Source: Spartobacteria bacterium
GTDB taxonomy: Bacteria; Verrucomicrobiota; Verrucomicrobiia; Chthoniobacterales; UBA10450
DNA: 64,000 nt
Reading direction: 5' to 3'
NCBI GenBank assembly: GCA_003167555.1
Contig: PMSN01000012.1
Span: 1-64,000 of the forward strand
Of this stretch, positions 1 through 9,733 are shown in pieces; position 1 is the first letter of the stretch; the number at the start of each line of letters is the position of its first letter. A program made the position numbers and the translations under genes. The notes beneath the pieces are model-generated. The model ran no database searches. It was given only the letters and a program-made list of their open reading frames with translations, and had not been told where the DNA came from.

Positions 1-110
1 GCCATCCGCTTGTCATCGCTGGAGCAGAGTCCCCGTCTATAACAGTCGAGCCCATGCTTAATGGTGCTTAAGTTTCTGACCGGATCCACCTTTTCGAGCC
101 ACTTAGAGAG

Positions 111-430
111 TTAGTCCGAGGGCTTGTTTCCTGTGTTTAGTTTATTGCTGTTGGTCTGTCCATCTTCGACGCAGGGAGGGCGGAGCCCGACCGGAGTCGG
201 AGATGGGGTGAGTTGTTGGGCAAAGCGCACCGGGCTTTGGTAGCCCAGCTTACGGTGCGGCCGGCGGTGGTTGTAGCGGTGCCGGTAGTCTTCGATGACC
301 ACGCGGGCTTCGGTCAGGGTCCAGAGTTGTTCGCGGTTGAGGCACTCGTCGCGGAAGCGGCCATGGAAGCTCTCGACGAAGCCGTTCTGCCAGGGACTGC
401 CGGGATCGATGTAGTGCGCTACCAGCGCCA
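111..430 (-). mobile_element. IS3-family transposase C-terminal fragment (integrase core remnant)
   Basis: Minus-strand frame reads HYIDPGSPWQNGFVESFHGRFRDECLNREQLWTLTEARVVIEDYRHRYNHRRPHRKLGYQSPVRFAQQ, typical of the IS3-family OrfB C-terminus; the N-terminal catalytic part is absent. Confidence 0.85.
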
Positions 431-992
431 GTTCCCGGGTGAGCTTATCCATTTCGACATCAAAAAGCTCGGCCGCATCGTGCGCACAGGCCATCGCGTC
501 ACCGGCAATCGCCGCAACCATACTCCAGGAGCCGGTTGGGAGTTCGTCCACGTCGTGATCGACGACGCTTCGCGCCTCGCTTTTGCCCAGATCATGCCCG
601 ATGAGCGCCACACCAGCGCCGTCGCCTTCCTCCACCGCGCCCTGGCTTACTTCGCCTCCCTCGGCATCAAGGTCCAACGTCTCATGAGCGACAACGGCGC
701 GTGCTACCGCTCTCATCCTTTCCGCGCCGCCGTCCGCCAACTCGGCCTGCGCCATATCTTCACCCGACCCTACACTCCCAGGACCAATGGCAAAGCCGAG
801 CGCTTCATCCAAACCTCCTTACGCGAATGGGCCTATGCACAAGCCTACTCTCACTCCGCGCACCGCGCCGACCACCTCCAGCCCTGGCTCCGCCGCTACA
901 ACTGGCACCGACCCCACTCCGCTCTCCAACTCCATCCCCCAATCTCAAAACTCAACTTGACCCTGAATAACCTATTGAGCCTCCACACCTAG
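430..992 (+). mobile_element. IS481-like transposase C-terminal fragment
   Basis: Plus-strand frame reads PGELIHFDIKKLGRI...WEFVHVVIDDASRLAFAQIMPDE...SDNGACYRSHPFRAA...TRPYTPRTNGKAERFIQTSLREWAYA...YNWHRPHSAL; the HTH N-terminus is missing. Confidence 0.85.
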
Positions 993-1150
993 GTTCCACC
1001 AATTTCGCGACGCGAAATTCATTCAGTGAAGAGAGGGATGAGAACGCTGCGCAAGATTCGCCCACGGAATGACAAGAAAAGAAGAGCGGCGGGACGGCAC
1101 TGCTCATTAGGGTTCGGGCAAGCGCAAATTAGCGGAGAAGGAGTTTCACC

Positions 1151-1288
1151 ATGAAAAAATTACTAGCTTTCACCTTTGGGTGTCGCAGTGCTGGCAACGC
1201 GCCGCGTTCCCGGGTAAATGCGCGAAAGTTTAATCACCATCGAACCGGAGCTTTGCTGCGGCCTTTTGGGAATTCCCCTCATCCGTAG
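1151..1288 (+). pseudogene. Truncated/frameshifted start of a secreted-protein gene
   Basis: GGAGAAGGAG upstream of ATG AAA AAA TTA CTA GCT TTC ACC TTT GGG...; removing one G restores MKKLLAFTFGVAVLA, a signal-peptide-like stretch, but a stop follows soon in that frame too. Confidence 0.35.
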
Positions 1289-1333
1289 CCGTGAGCTCAA
1301 AAAGGGACGCGCCCACAGGAAAATATTAAGCTC

Positions 1334-4300
1334 ATGAAACGACTACGAACAACTCTAACCCTCTGCGCGGCCGTCATTGCGGTGAATTTTACAGCAGGCA
1401 CTGCTTCCTCTGGAACGCCGCCGGGAACAAACCTAACCGGCACGATTGACCTGTCGCCCGGACCGGACGTTTACACTCCGGGGGTTTTTAGCCTCAACCA
1501 TAACACCCACAAGCTCTACACCATCGGGGCTCCTGGCTACGACATCTACGCCATGAAAGTGGTGGATATCAATGCCAGCCGCGTCCTGACCGGCATCGAC
1601 TTTGGCACCTATAGCCTCATTGGTAATCCACCGAGTAACTACCCGTTTCTGCCCGCCGGCGTCGCCGTCGATGAAAGCACAGTCGCAGCCGGCAACAAGG
1701 TTTATGTCGTCGGACAAATCGGATGCAGTTTTTGCGGAACTTCGCAGGTCGTGCTTCGGACGGTCGATGGAGCGACGGACACAAACCTTACCGATCAGAG
1801 CAGCGACGTTGTGCTGCCGATCTTTTCCACTCCGGGTACCATAGGCGGGTCCAATATCGTGGCGAATCCGGTCACGCATAAGGTGTACGTCAGCGACAGC
1901 AATGGAAACCTGGTTGTGGTTGACGGACCTGGCCGCACAGTCTTGAAGACAATTGCTCCGGCACCGAATGCCCAGGTCTACGCAGTCAACACCGCCGGAA
2001 ACAAGGTCTTTGTCTTTGGCGATAAAGGAGGGACGATCATCGATGGGGTCAGTGACGCCCTGACAAATTTCAGCACGACTTTTTTCCCTTTCGACGCAGT
2101 CGCTGATTCGGCGGGAGGCCGTATCTACTGTGTAGGTCAGGACAGGAATAATGGGGCCCCGGGGATTTATGTGCTGGATGCAAATTCCGGCGCAACGCTC
2201 GCTTCTAACACTATTGATGTTCCGCTTAATGCAAATGCCATCACCGTCGATGCAGCGACAAGCACGGTTTACGTGGGCACGCCAAGCAGCGGAGGTGGCA
2301 CGACTGGTTTTGTCACCGCGTTTGCTGCGAGTAGCCTGACGGTAAAGAAGACAATTAATACGGGCGCGGCAAAGCTCGGATTCGACTCTGCAAACGGTGG
2401 GCGCTTAGCGGTCCTCGATTATGGCCTCAATAGTGGTTCGTCGAATGGAACCCTGAGCAATATGGTAGGGATTTTGAACCCTATCGATGGGACTCTGGCG
2501 AAGTTGACCGTCGGTTATTCGCCGCACGGCCTGGCCGTTAATCCGAAGTCGGGCTTGCTCTATGTCGCAGACCAAAGGGCACCGGAACTTACCATTCTCG
2601 ATTTAAACTCTCATAAAGTACTGACGCGCGCGGCGGTTAACCCGGCGACCGATGACGGGGGAGTCCAGCCACGTGAAGTCGCTGTGAGTGTGGGTTTGAA
2701 CCGCGTTTACCTACTGCGAGTTAGAAACGCGATCGCGGTGCCAGAGTCAGATTTGGATGTGTTGGATGGAACGACCGGCTCGTTGATCCAATCAATCACT
2801 TTGAACACGGACAACAACTTCGTTCCGACCGGTCATGTCGCCATCGATGAAACGCGCGCGCGTGTTTACATCACCGGACGAACCAGCAATCAAACGTCGC
2901 TATTGTTTGTTGTTGACGCGAACACCAACGGGCTCGTCAGCACGATCACTGTGCCGGATCTTGCGGACGCCGATGTCGCGGTCAATCCGGTCACGGGGCG
3001 CGTCTATCTCTCGAACAGTTCACCTTCCGGCAAAGTAGTTATCGTTAACGGCATCACCGGCGCGGTGGTAGCTGATGTGGACGCCGGCGCGATTCCGGGT
3101 CCGATGGCCGTCAACAGCAAGACAAACAAGATTTATGTAGGCAGGATTGGCCAGGGCGATGCTTCCGCGGTTGACCTGGTAACGGTCATCGACGGCGCGC
3201 AGGACAAGGTGGAAAGCTCGTTCTCCAACACAACTAACGGTAACGTCACTTCGCTCGCCATCGATGAGACTAGCAACACTTTGTTTATCGGCGATGATGG
3301 CAACGGTCATACGGCTAACGGCCACGTCACCGCTTACAACCTCGCGAATAATGCTTTACTTGGCCAATTCGACGTCGGCCACTTTCCGCATGGCATGGTT
3401 TTCGATCAAGCTTCGCGCCAGCTTTTCGCAGCGGAAGATGCAGATGGAACAATAACAGCCTTTCAGGATGGTGCGTCCACGCTGCTTCCCCCACCGCATG
3501 GCGGACTCTCCGCGACAATCTTCACAGTGAACGGTAGCGATTCACCGACCGCCAACGTAACAGACACGGCCTTGCGTTTCGCGGCGCAGCAAACCGGAAC
3601 GCCGGCCGGGCTAAGCGTGCGGGTGCAGGCGACCCAAACGCCCAATCCCAATGATTCAAGTAACACGAGCTGGACAGATCTAACGACTGGAAGCAATGGC
3701 CGGATGGTATATGATATCACGGCATCGGAATTTGTCCTTAACTCCACAGCCTATTCATCACTAAATGGTGTTTACTTCCGTGCCGTCTCTTCCGCCAGCG
3801 GTTACCCCGACAGCATCTCCAATGTTGTCGGACCCTTCAACCTCGCCAGTAATGCGCCTCGCATCGGCGCCACAACCCTGATTTTTGCGGGTAATAGTGA
3901 CATAGCGGACTTCTATTTTAAAGCCATCGAGTCGGCAACGCCATCGGGCATATCGGTTCGCGTCCAGGCAACTACTACGCCAGGCGACGAAGGGAGCTGG
4001 ACTACTTTGAACGACGGCACTGCCGGCCAAATGACTCAAAGCACCGACCCGAGCCAATTCCTTCTTCTCGTCAACAATTATCCGACCACTAAAGGAATCT
4101 ACTTCCGCGCGATCGCGAGCGCGTCCGGTTTTGTGGATAGCTTATCGAATGTCACGGGACCATTTGATGTTACCCAAGACGTTCCACCAGTTGTGACGGT
4201 TTACACCCCACCAGGATTGGTGGGCAGCGGAGATGGACACGACGCCGAGCATCCCATCATCGTACCGTCGGACAGCGCGGCCTTTACCGCAGGCGTGCAG

Positions 4301-6559
4301 AGCGCACGTACCATCAAGAAGGTGCAGCTCCAGGTTGATGGACACACGGTCAGCGAATACCCTGGGACAGGCGACCCGAACACTCGTTACCTGGCATTGT
4401 TCACTACTGACGTCGGAGACCACGTCTTCGAGGCAGTAGCGGTCGACGATCTTGGCGCGCGACCACGCGCCGGAACTGGCGCGACGTACGTTCGAGTTGT
4501 GCCGGGCGGTAGCAACTTAAAGGCTGCGCGCGCAGACGGGAACAGTGCCTCTGCCGCAAGCACCGATCGGGTATTTACTGCCGTTCGGGATGGTGGCTGG
4601 AGAGATCCTGCTACATGGGACCGGAATAACGGCTATCCTGGGGACGGCGGCGAGGGTAGCGCCTCTGGGGCCGACTTCGCAATCATCGGTGCGCACACTG
4701 TGCGCCTGGATTCCGACACACCGGTCAATTCCGTCTCGATCAATGGCGGTCACATCATTGGCTCGAATGTTGGATCAAACCTGAGTGTTTTCCAGGTGAT
4801 CACAATTTTTGGAGGCACCTTCGAGAACTGCTTCCTTAACAACTATGGCATTTGTGAGTTGCTCAACCCTGCTGACATTAACTTTGGCGGTAAGCTCGTC
4901 AACCATGGTACGCTCAACGTGCACGGCAGCGGAGGGCTGGTGGGTGCGAATGTGTTCGAAAATGATGGAACTGTTAACTGGCTGACACCACTGCAAATGC
5001 CCCCTAATGCTGCTGTCGATCCTAATGCCGCGTCTCGAATCATTCAGGGGATCTCGGTTACGAATACGGGGAGAATAGCCGGTAGTATCAGCACGCTATT
5101 AACTTCGGATGGCGCCAGTCTCATTGGCCACGACGGCGCGAGTGTGATTGCTCAAGGCGGCGGTAATATCATTGCGCAAGGCGGGGGTAATGTCATTGCA
5201 CAAGGCGGCGGAAATGTCATTGCGCAAGGCGGCGGAAATGTCATCGCCCAAGGCGGCGGAAATCTCGTCAGCACAAACGGGGGCAATTTTAGCCGCGCAA
5301 GCAATGTGCATGGCGAGATTGCTACCACTCCCTCTGGCTACATACAAACCGGCGGGCAAACGGACCTGACTTCGTTCAATATCGTCGGACCGGTTACTCT
5401 CAATGGCGGCACACTTAGTGGCGCCGGCTTCATCCAAGGCGACCTGACGAATAACAGCGGTTACATTGCGCGTGGATCTTCGGCCGGTCTGCCTGGCATA
5501 ACCGGCAATTTCGCTCAGGGTGCAAGCGGCACGCTAATTGTGGAGAGCGGCGGCAAATTGCCGTCGCAGTTCGATCACTTACAGGTTGGCGGCACGGCCA
5601 GCCTCGGCGGCAAATTGGACATTCGCGACGTCAATGGTTACACGCCCGATCCGGCGGACACCTTCAGTCCTCTGGGCTATGGTTCAGCTACCGGATCGTT
5701 TTCCTCGGTAAGCTCAAATGCGCAGGTAACGGTTACTTCGAACGGGCTGCTGACATCGGTCGATCCCACAAAGCCTAACCCGACGACGGGTCAACCGCTA
5801 AACATCGCCACACGTCTTCAGATTCAAAGCGGCGATAATGTGCTCATCGCCGGTTTCATTATCACTGGACCCGCTGGTTCAACCAAAAAGGTGCTAATTC
5901 GAGGGATAGGTCCATCCCTGGCGAACTTCGGCGTCGCAGGAACAATCCCCGATCCTCTCCTGGAGCTCCATAGTCCAGACGGAAGTGTCATAACTAACGA
6001 CAATTGGAAGCAAGCTCCTAACGCGGCAGACATCCCTGCTGGGTTTGCGCCGAGCAATGATCTCGAATCAGTCATCTACACCACCCTGGCTGCCGGTAAC
6101 TACACCGCTATCTTGAAAGGGGCCCACGGCGAGACTGGCGTTGGCCTTGTGGAAGTCTATGACTTCGACACCGCGTCGACAGCGAAACTGGCTAACATAG
6201 CCACGCGTGGGTTTGTCAATACGGGGGACAACGTTATGATCGGCGGCTTTATTGTAGGGGGAGGGGAGCCCGCGAAGATATTGGTGCGCGCAATAGGTCC
6301 TTCGCTTGCCGCCTTTGGTGTCCAAGGCGCGTTACCAGCAACAACTCTGGAACTGCACGATGCCAACGGCGCCGTGATCAGCAACGAAGGCTGGCGCAAC
6401 ACCCAGGAGGCCGAAATCATCGCCACCACCATCCCGCCAAGCAACGACAACGAAGCCGCGATCCTGGCCACGCTGGTTCCCGGTAACTACACGGCTATCG
6501 TCCGAGGCAAGAACAACACGACCGGCATTGGGTTGGTTGAGGCCTACAACATTCAATAG
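1334..6559 (+). CDS. Large secreted YVTN/NHL-type beta-propeller protein with 8-aa tandem repeats and two C-terminal GIGPSL-type domains
   Basis: Signal peptide MKRLRTTLTLCAAVIAVNFTAGTASS; many VNPVTGRVYLSNSS / VNSKTNKIYVG repeats; (N/S)VIAQGGG repeats; two about 120-aa C-terminal repeats starting at 5801 and 6194. Confidence 0.9.
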   Translation: MKRLRTTLTLCAAVIAVNFTAGTASSGTPPGTNLTGTIDLSPGPDVYTPGVFSLNHNTHKLYTIGAPGYDIYAMKVVDINASRVLTGIDFGTYSLIGNPPSNYPFLPAGVAVDESTVAAGNKVYVVGQIGCSFCGTSQVVLRTVDGATDTNLTDQSSDVVLPIFSTPGTIGGSNIVANPVTHKVYVSDSNGNLVVVDGPGRTVLKTIAPAPNAQVYAVNTAGNKVFVFGDKGGTIIDGVSDALTNFSTTFFPFDAVADSAGGRIYCVGQDRNNGAPGIYVLDANSGATLASNTIDVPLNANAITVDAATSTVYVGTPSSGGGTTGFVTAFAASSLTVKKTINTGAAKLGFDSANGGRLAVLDYGLNSGSSNGTLSNMVGILNPIDGTLAKLTVGYSPHGLAVNPKSGLLYVADQRAPELTILDLNSHKVLTRAAVNPATDDGGVQPREVAVSVGLNRVYLLRVRNAIAVPESDLDVLDGTTGSLIQSITLNTDNNFVPTGHVAIDETRARVYITGRTSNQTSLLFVVDANTNGLVSTITVPDLADADVAVNPVTGRVYLSNSSPSGKVVIVNGITGAVVADVDAGAIPGPMAVNSKTNKIYVGRIGQGDASAVDLVTVIDGAQDKVESSFSNTTNGNVTSLAIDETSNTLFIGDDGNGHTANGHVTAYNLANNALLGQFDVGHFPHGMVFDQASRQLFAAEDADGTITAFQDGASTLLPPPHGGLSATIFTVNGSDSPTANVTDTALRFAAQQTGTPAGLSVRVQATQTPNPNDSSNTSWTDLTTGSNGRMVYDITASEFVLNSTAYSSLNGVYFRAVSSASGYPDSISNVVGPFNLASNAPRIGATTLIFAGNSDIADFYFKAIESATPSGISVRVQATTTPGDEGSWTTLNDGTAGQMTQSTDPSQFLLLVNNYPTTKGIYFRAIASASGFVDSLSNVTGPFDVTQDVPPVVTVYTPPGLVGSGDGHDAEHPIIVPSDSAAFTAGVQSARTIKKVQLQVDGHTVSEYPGTGDPNTRYLALFTTDVGDHVFEAVAVDDLGARPRAGTGATYVRVVPGGSNLKAARADGNSASAASTDRVFTAVRDGGWRDPATWDRNNGYPGDGGEGSASGADFAIIGAHTVRLDSDTPVNSVSINGGHIIGSNVGSNLSVFQVITIFGGTFENCFLNNYGICELLNPADINFGGKLVNHGTLNVHGSGGLVGANVFENDGTVNWLTPLQMPPNAAVDPNAASRIIQGISVTNTGRIAGSISTLLTSDGASLIGHDGASVIAQGGGNIIAQGGGNVIAQGGGNVIAQGGGNVIAQGGGNLVSTNGGNFSRASNVHGEIATTPSGYIQTGGQTDLTSFNIVGPVTLNGGTLSGAGFIQGDLTNNSGYIARGSSAGLPGITGNFAQGASGTLIVESGGKLPSQFDHLQVGGTASLGGKLDIRDVNGYTPDPADTFSPLGYGSATGSFSSVSSNAQVTVTSNGLLTSVDPTKPNPTTGQPLNIATRLQIQSGDNVLIAGFIITGPAGSTKKVLIRGIGPSLANFGVAGTIPDPLLELHSPDGSVITNDNWKQAPNAADIPAGFAPSNDLESVIYTTLAAGNYTAILKGAHGETGVGLVEVYDFDTASTAKLANIATRGFVNTGDNVMIGGFIVGGGEPAKILVRAIGPSLAAFGVQGALPATTLELHDANGAVISNEGWRNTQEAEIIATTIPPSNDNEAAILATLVPGNYTAIVRGKNNTTGIGLVEAYNIQ
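5141..5260 (+). repeat. In-frame tandem repeat, 5 x 24 bp, encoding (N/S)(V/I)IAQGGG
   Basis: Units at 5141, 5165, 5189, 5213, 5237; near-identical DNA with synonymous changes. Confidence 0.95.
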
Positions 6560-7160
6560 CCTTTCGCGGTAGCGAAAGAGACCATGATTTGGCCACAATG
6601 ATAAAATGGGTCCGGAGGGGGTTCGACCCTCGAGGAATCACCGTCTCAAAGTCCGATTTCTCCGCGTTTTGAAGCGCAAATGACAAAAGGGGAGTGAACC
6701 CCCTAGACTCCACGGAGTCTTTGTTCGTTAGGCGAATCGAGTAAATCATCTGTGCCGAATTAGACCAGACAGACAACTATCGAATGAAATATGTGTTCGG
6801 AGCAATTGAGAATCCCGTGATCAATAGAGCAATTGTCAATGTCCTCGAAGGCACTATGCCAGCGTTCGATGATCGCGATTCAAAATACTTCTAGGATGAT
6901 CGGCGGGTGCGGAGAGCGTGGTGTCATTCCTTCCACGCTGGCCTTCATTTCGTATGTCATTTCGACTACATTATAAGAATGGGAGCCGCCTTTGGAACGG
7001 ATGAAAGACACCCGAAGGAGGATCGTTTTGGTCACTGGGGTCCCAGTTTGTTCGACCGCTGCAGCAAATCGCTAATTATTATTACATTAAATTATTACGG
7101 CGTGAAATTTATACGATGGATAGAAGCGTAGTTGCGTTTCATCGCTGGTAGGCATTTTTT

Positions 7161-7234
7161 GGTAGGGCGAGACTCCGTCGAGCCGCGAACGTCAATGAGC
7201 GTAAGGCTACGGCTCAGCGGAGCTTCGCCCTACC
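7161..7234. repeat. Palindromic repeat (GGTAGGGCGA family) overlapping the fdhD stop codon
   Basis: ggtagggcgagactccgtcgagccg ... cggctcagcggagcttcgccctacc, imperfect 25-bp inverted arms. Confidence 0.8.
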
Positions 7235-8084
7235 TGTCGAACGCGACGCGCTCGATGTGCGAATACACATTGAATGTCGGCGGACGCAAAAAACCGATGA
7301 GCGTCTGGCCGCTTTCGCGGGCAAAGTTTACTGCGAGTGAGGAAGGCGCGGAAACGGAGGCGACAATCGGAATTCCTGCGGCCAGCGCTTTCTGCACGAT
7401 CTCGAGCGAGGAACGGCCGCTGACGAGCAGGATGTGGTGGCTGAGCGGGAGGACGCCATCGAGAAACACGCGGCCAATCGCTTTGTCGACCGCGTTGTGG
7501 CGTCCGATGTCTTCGCGCAGAACAATCAGCTGGCCATCGAGATTGAAGATCGCGGCGGCGTGGATGCCGCCGGTCCTGGCGAAATTCGCCTGGGCATTCC
7601 GCAACGCTTCCGGCAGCGCGAGCAACTTCGCGGCCTCGATTTGAATCCGCGTGAAGGAATCGATCGGCGGAAATTGTTGCCGGATGAATTCGATGCTCGT
7701 CTTTCCGCACAAGCCGCAGCTCGTCGAGATCGTCCCGAAACGGTGCGCCGCTGCCGGATTGAATTTTGCACCGGGAGAAAGCGTCACGTTCAGAACGTTC
7801 CCGAGCGAGGCCGGCAGCGTGCAATGAACGATCTCGCGCAGATCAGCGCGCGCGCGCACGATTCCCTCGGAGAGAAGAAAGCCGGCGGCCAGTTCCTCGT
7901 CGTTCCCCGGCGTGCGCATCGTGACGGCAATCGGGTCCTGTCCGATTCGGATTTCCAGCGGCTCTTCGATCGTGACCTCATCGGTGATGCATTCATAACC
8001 GCCGTCGGCTTTGCGGCGCACGACGCTGCCGGCGCCGATGCCGTGGAGTTCAGCGGGCGAAGGATTCATGCGGAATGATCGCAC
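7230..8084 (-). CDS. fdhD: FdhD, formate dehydrogenase accessory sulfurtransferase
   Basis: STSCGLCGKTSIEF (CxxC), ARTGGIHAAAIF, LREDIGRHNAVDKAIG, SGRSSLEIVQKA motifs. Confidence 0.95.
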   Translation of the reverse strand: MRSFRMNPSPAELHGIGAGSVVRRKADGGYECITDEVTIEEPLEIRIGQDPIAVTMRTPGNDEELAAGFLLSEGIVRARADLREIVHCTLPASLGNVLNVTLSPGAKFNPAAAHRFGTISTSCGLCGKTSIEFIRQQFPPIDSFTRIQIEAAKLLALPEALRNAQANFARTGGIHAAAIFNLDGQLIVLREDIGRHNAVDKAIGRVFLDGVLPLSHHILLVSGRSSLEIVQKALAAGIPIVASVSAPSSLAVNFARESGQTLIGFLRPPTFNVYSHIERVAFDR

Positions 8085-8152
8085 GAAAGGCGGATGCGGC
8101 GAGACGGTCGAACAATCTCGCGGAGGAGTTGCACCGGTGATAGCGTGGAGCC

Positions 8153-8626
8153 GTGGAGATCGCGCATCTTTACATTTCGCCGGCGCACAATTATTTCGGG
8201 CATCACGGTCGGCCCCCGGATCAGCATCCGGCCATCGAAGTGCCGCGGATCCAATGCGTGGCCGGACACGGAATTATGGGCGATCGTTATTTCGATTACA
8301 AAAATCAATACAAAGGACAGGTCACTTTCTTTTCCTTCGAAGTTTTTCGGGAGCTGTGTGACGCGCTTAACCTGTCCGGAGTTCCGCCATCGGCGGCACG
8401 GCGAAATGTGATCACGCACGAGGTCGATCTGAACGATTTGATTGGGACGAAGTTTGAAGTCCAGGGCGTCCAGTTCGAGGGCACGGAAGAATGCCGGCCG
8501 TGTTATTGGATGGACCAGGCGTTCGCTCCCGGGGCGCACCGATTTCTCGAGGGTCGCGGCGGATTGCGCGCGCGCATCTTGAGCGACGGCGAATTGCGGG
8601 TCACGCAAGTCGCGGCCGTGCACTAG
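8153..8626 (+). CDS. MOSC domain-containing protein
   Basis: IQCVAGHGIMGDRYF, ARRNVITHEVDLNDLIGTKFEVQGVQFEGTEECRPCYWMD; sits between fdhD and mobA. Confidence 0.85.
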   Translation: MEIAHLYISPAHNYFGHHGRPPDQHPAIEVPRIQCVAGHGIMGDRYFDYKNQYKGQVTFFSFEVFRELCDALNLSGVPPSAARRNVITHEVDLNDLIGTKFEVQGVQFEGTEECRPCYWMDQAFAPGAHRFLEGRGGLRARILSDGELRVTQVAAVH

Positions 8627-9196
8627 ATGACGCTGAGCGCGGTTCTGCTCGCCGGCGGAGAGTCGCGCCGCATGGGCACGGACAAGGCGACGATTGTGTT
8701 TCGCGGCGTTCCGCTTTGGGAACGGCCGCATGGAATTCTGCGCGACCTTCACCCGGAGAGAATTTTCGTTTCCGCCCGCGTGGATCCGTCCTGGAGGCCG
8801 CTAGAGACGGAATTGCTTTTGGACGAGCCGCCGTCGCGCGGTCCGCTCAGTGGCCTAACGAGAGCTTTGGAACGAATGGAAACGACGCATCTCGCCGTGC
8901 TGGCTGTCGACATGCCGTTCATCACGACAGAGCAGATGCGTCTTCTTTTCAATCTGGCGGCGCCCGGCTGCGGCGTTGTGCCGGTGATTGGCGAGCACGC
9001 CGAGCCGCTCGCTGCGATCTATCCGCGAGAGGCTGCGCCGGATTTCGCCGCGGCTCTGGCCGGACGCGATTATTCGCTGCAAGGGTTAGTGCGGAATCTC
9101 GCGACAGCCAACAAGGTCCTGATGTTTTCGGTTCCGGAGAAGGATCGGCATCTCTATCGAAGCGTGAACGAACTGAGTGGCTTCCTTGCAAAGTGA
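8627..9196 (+). CDS. mobA: Molybdenum cofactor guanylyltransferase MobA
   Basis: LSAVLLAGGESRRMGTDKATIVFRG NTP-transferase motif; VLAVDMPFITTEQMRLL; start abuts the MOSC gene stop. Confidence 0.92.
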   Translation: MTLSAVLLAGGESRRMGTDKATIVFRGVPLWERPHGILRDLHPERIFVSARVDPSWRPLETELLLDEPPSRGPLSGLTRALERMETTHLAVLAVDMPFITTEQMRLLFNLAAPGCGVVPVIGEHAEPLAAIYPREAAPDFAAALAGRDYSLQGLVRNLATANKVLMFSVPEKDRHLYRSVNELSGFLAK

Positions 9197-9265
9197 CGCT
9201 TCGCGGAATTCGCCGCCCGAATTCCGTTGATGCGTGACACGCGGGACCGCACGTAGTCTGCAGTC

Positions 9266-9733
9266 ATGAAAACATCGAACTTTCGAATCGTTCCGCTCCG
9301 CACGGAAATCGCGGAGGCGGCGCGCGTCGCTGCCGCAGCAGGCGCTGCGGACCATCGCGTCGTGACCGCGGATTCGCCACGCGGTTATCCGTGCCGGCAC
9401 TGCCTTCAGTGGGCGCAACCTGGCGAGCGCATGATTTTGTTTCCCTTCGACGCCATCCCGCCCGGCCGTCCTTATTCGGAAAGCGGCCCGATCTTTGTCC
9501 ACGCTGAAGCGTGCGAACGCTACCGGGCCACGGAAGAATTTCCGGCCGCGTTTCGCGAGGGCCGCGTGCTGCGTGCCTACAATTCGCAGCACGATATCAT
9601 CGCGGCGGAGGTGGCAAATGGCGCTGGGCCGGAAGCAGTGATTGAAAGGTTTCTGCAAAAGCCTGAAACTGCTTTCGTTCATGTCCGCAGCGCGAGCCAC
9701 GGATGCTACACCATGGAGATCGAACGCATATGA
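9266..9733 (+). CDS. DUF1203 family protein
   Basis: GYPCRHCLQWAQPGERMILFPF...SGPIFVHAEACERY...AYNSQHDIIAAE...FVHVRSASHGCYTMEI. Confidence 0.8.
   Translation: MKTSNFRIVPLRTEIAEAARVAAAAGAADHRVVTADSPRGYPCRHCLQWAQPGERMILFPFDAIPPGRPYSESGPIFVHAEACERYRATEEFPAAFREGRVLRAYNSQHDIIAAEVANGAGPEAVIERFLQKPETAFVHVRSASHGCYTMEIERI

Noticed and set aside
6600-6640. tRNA-like ggggttcgaccctcgagg
   Set aside because: Only a T-arm-like stretch; no acceptor, D-arm or anticodon arm
6705-6720. AGACTCCACGGAGTCT palindrome after the propeller gene
   Set aside because: Short stem with almost no loop and a weak T tract; cannot be distinguished from chance
6784-6894. 36-aa ORF MKYVFGAIENPVINRAIVNVLEGTMPAFDDRDSKYF
   Set aside because: Too short and no recognisable family; kept only as a note
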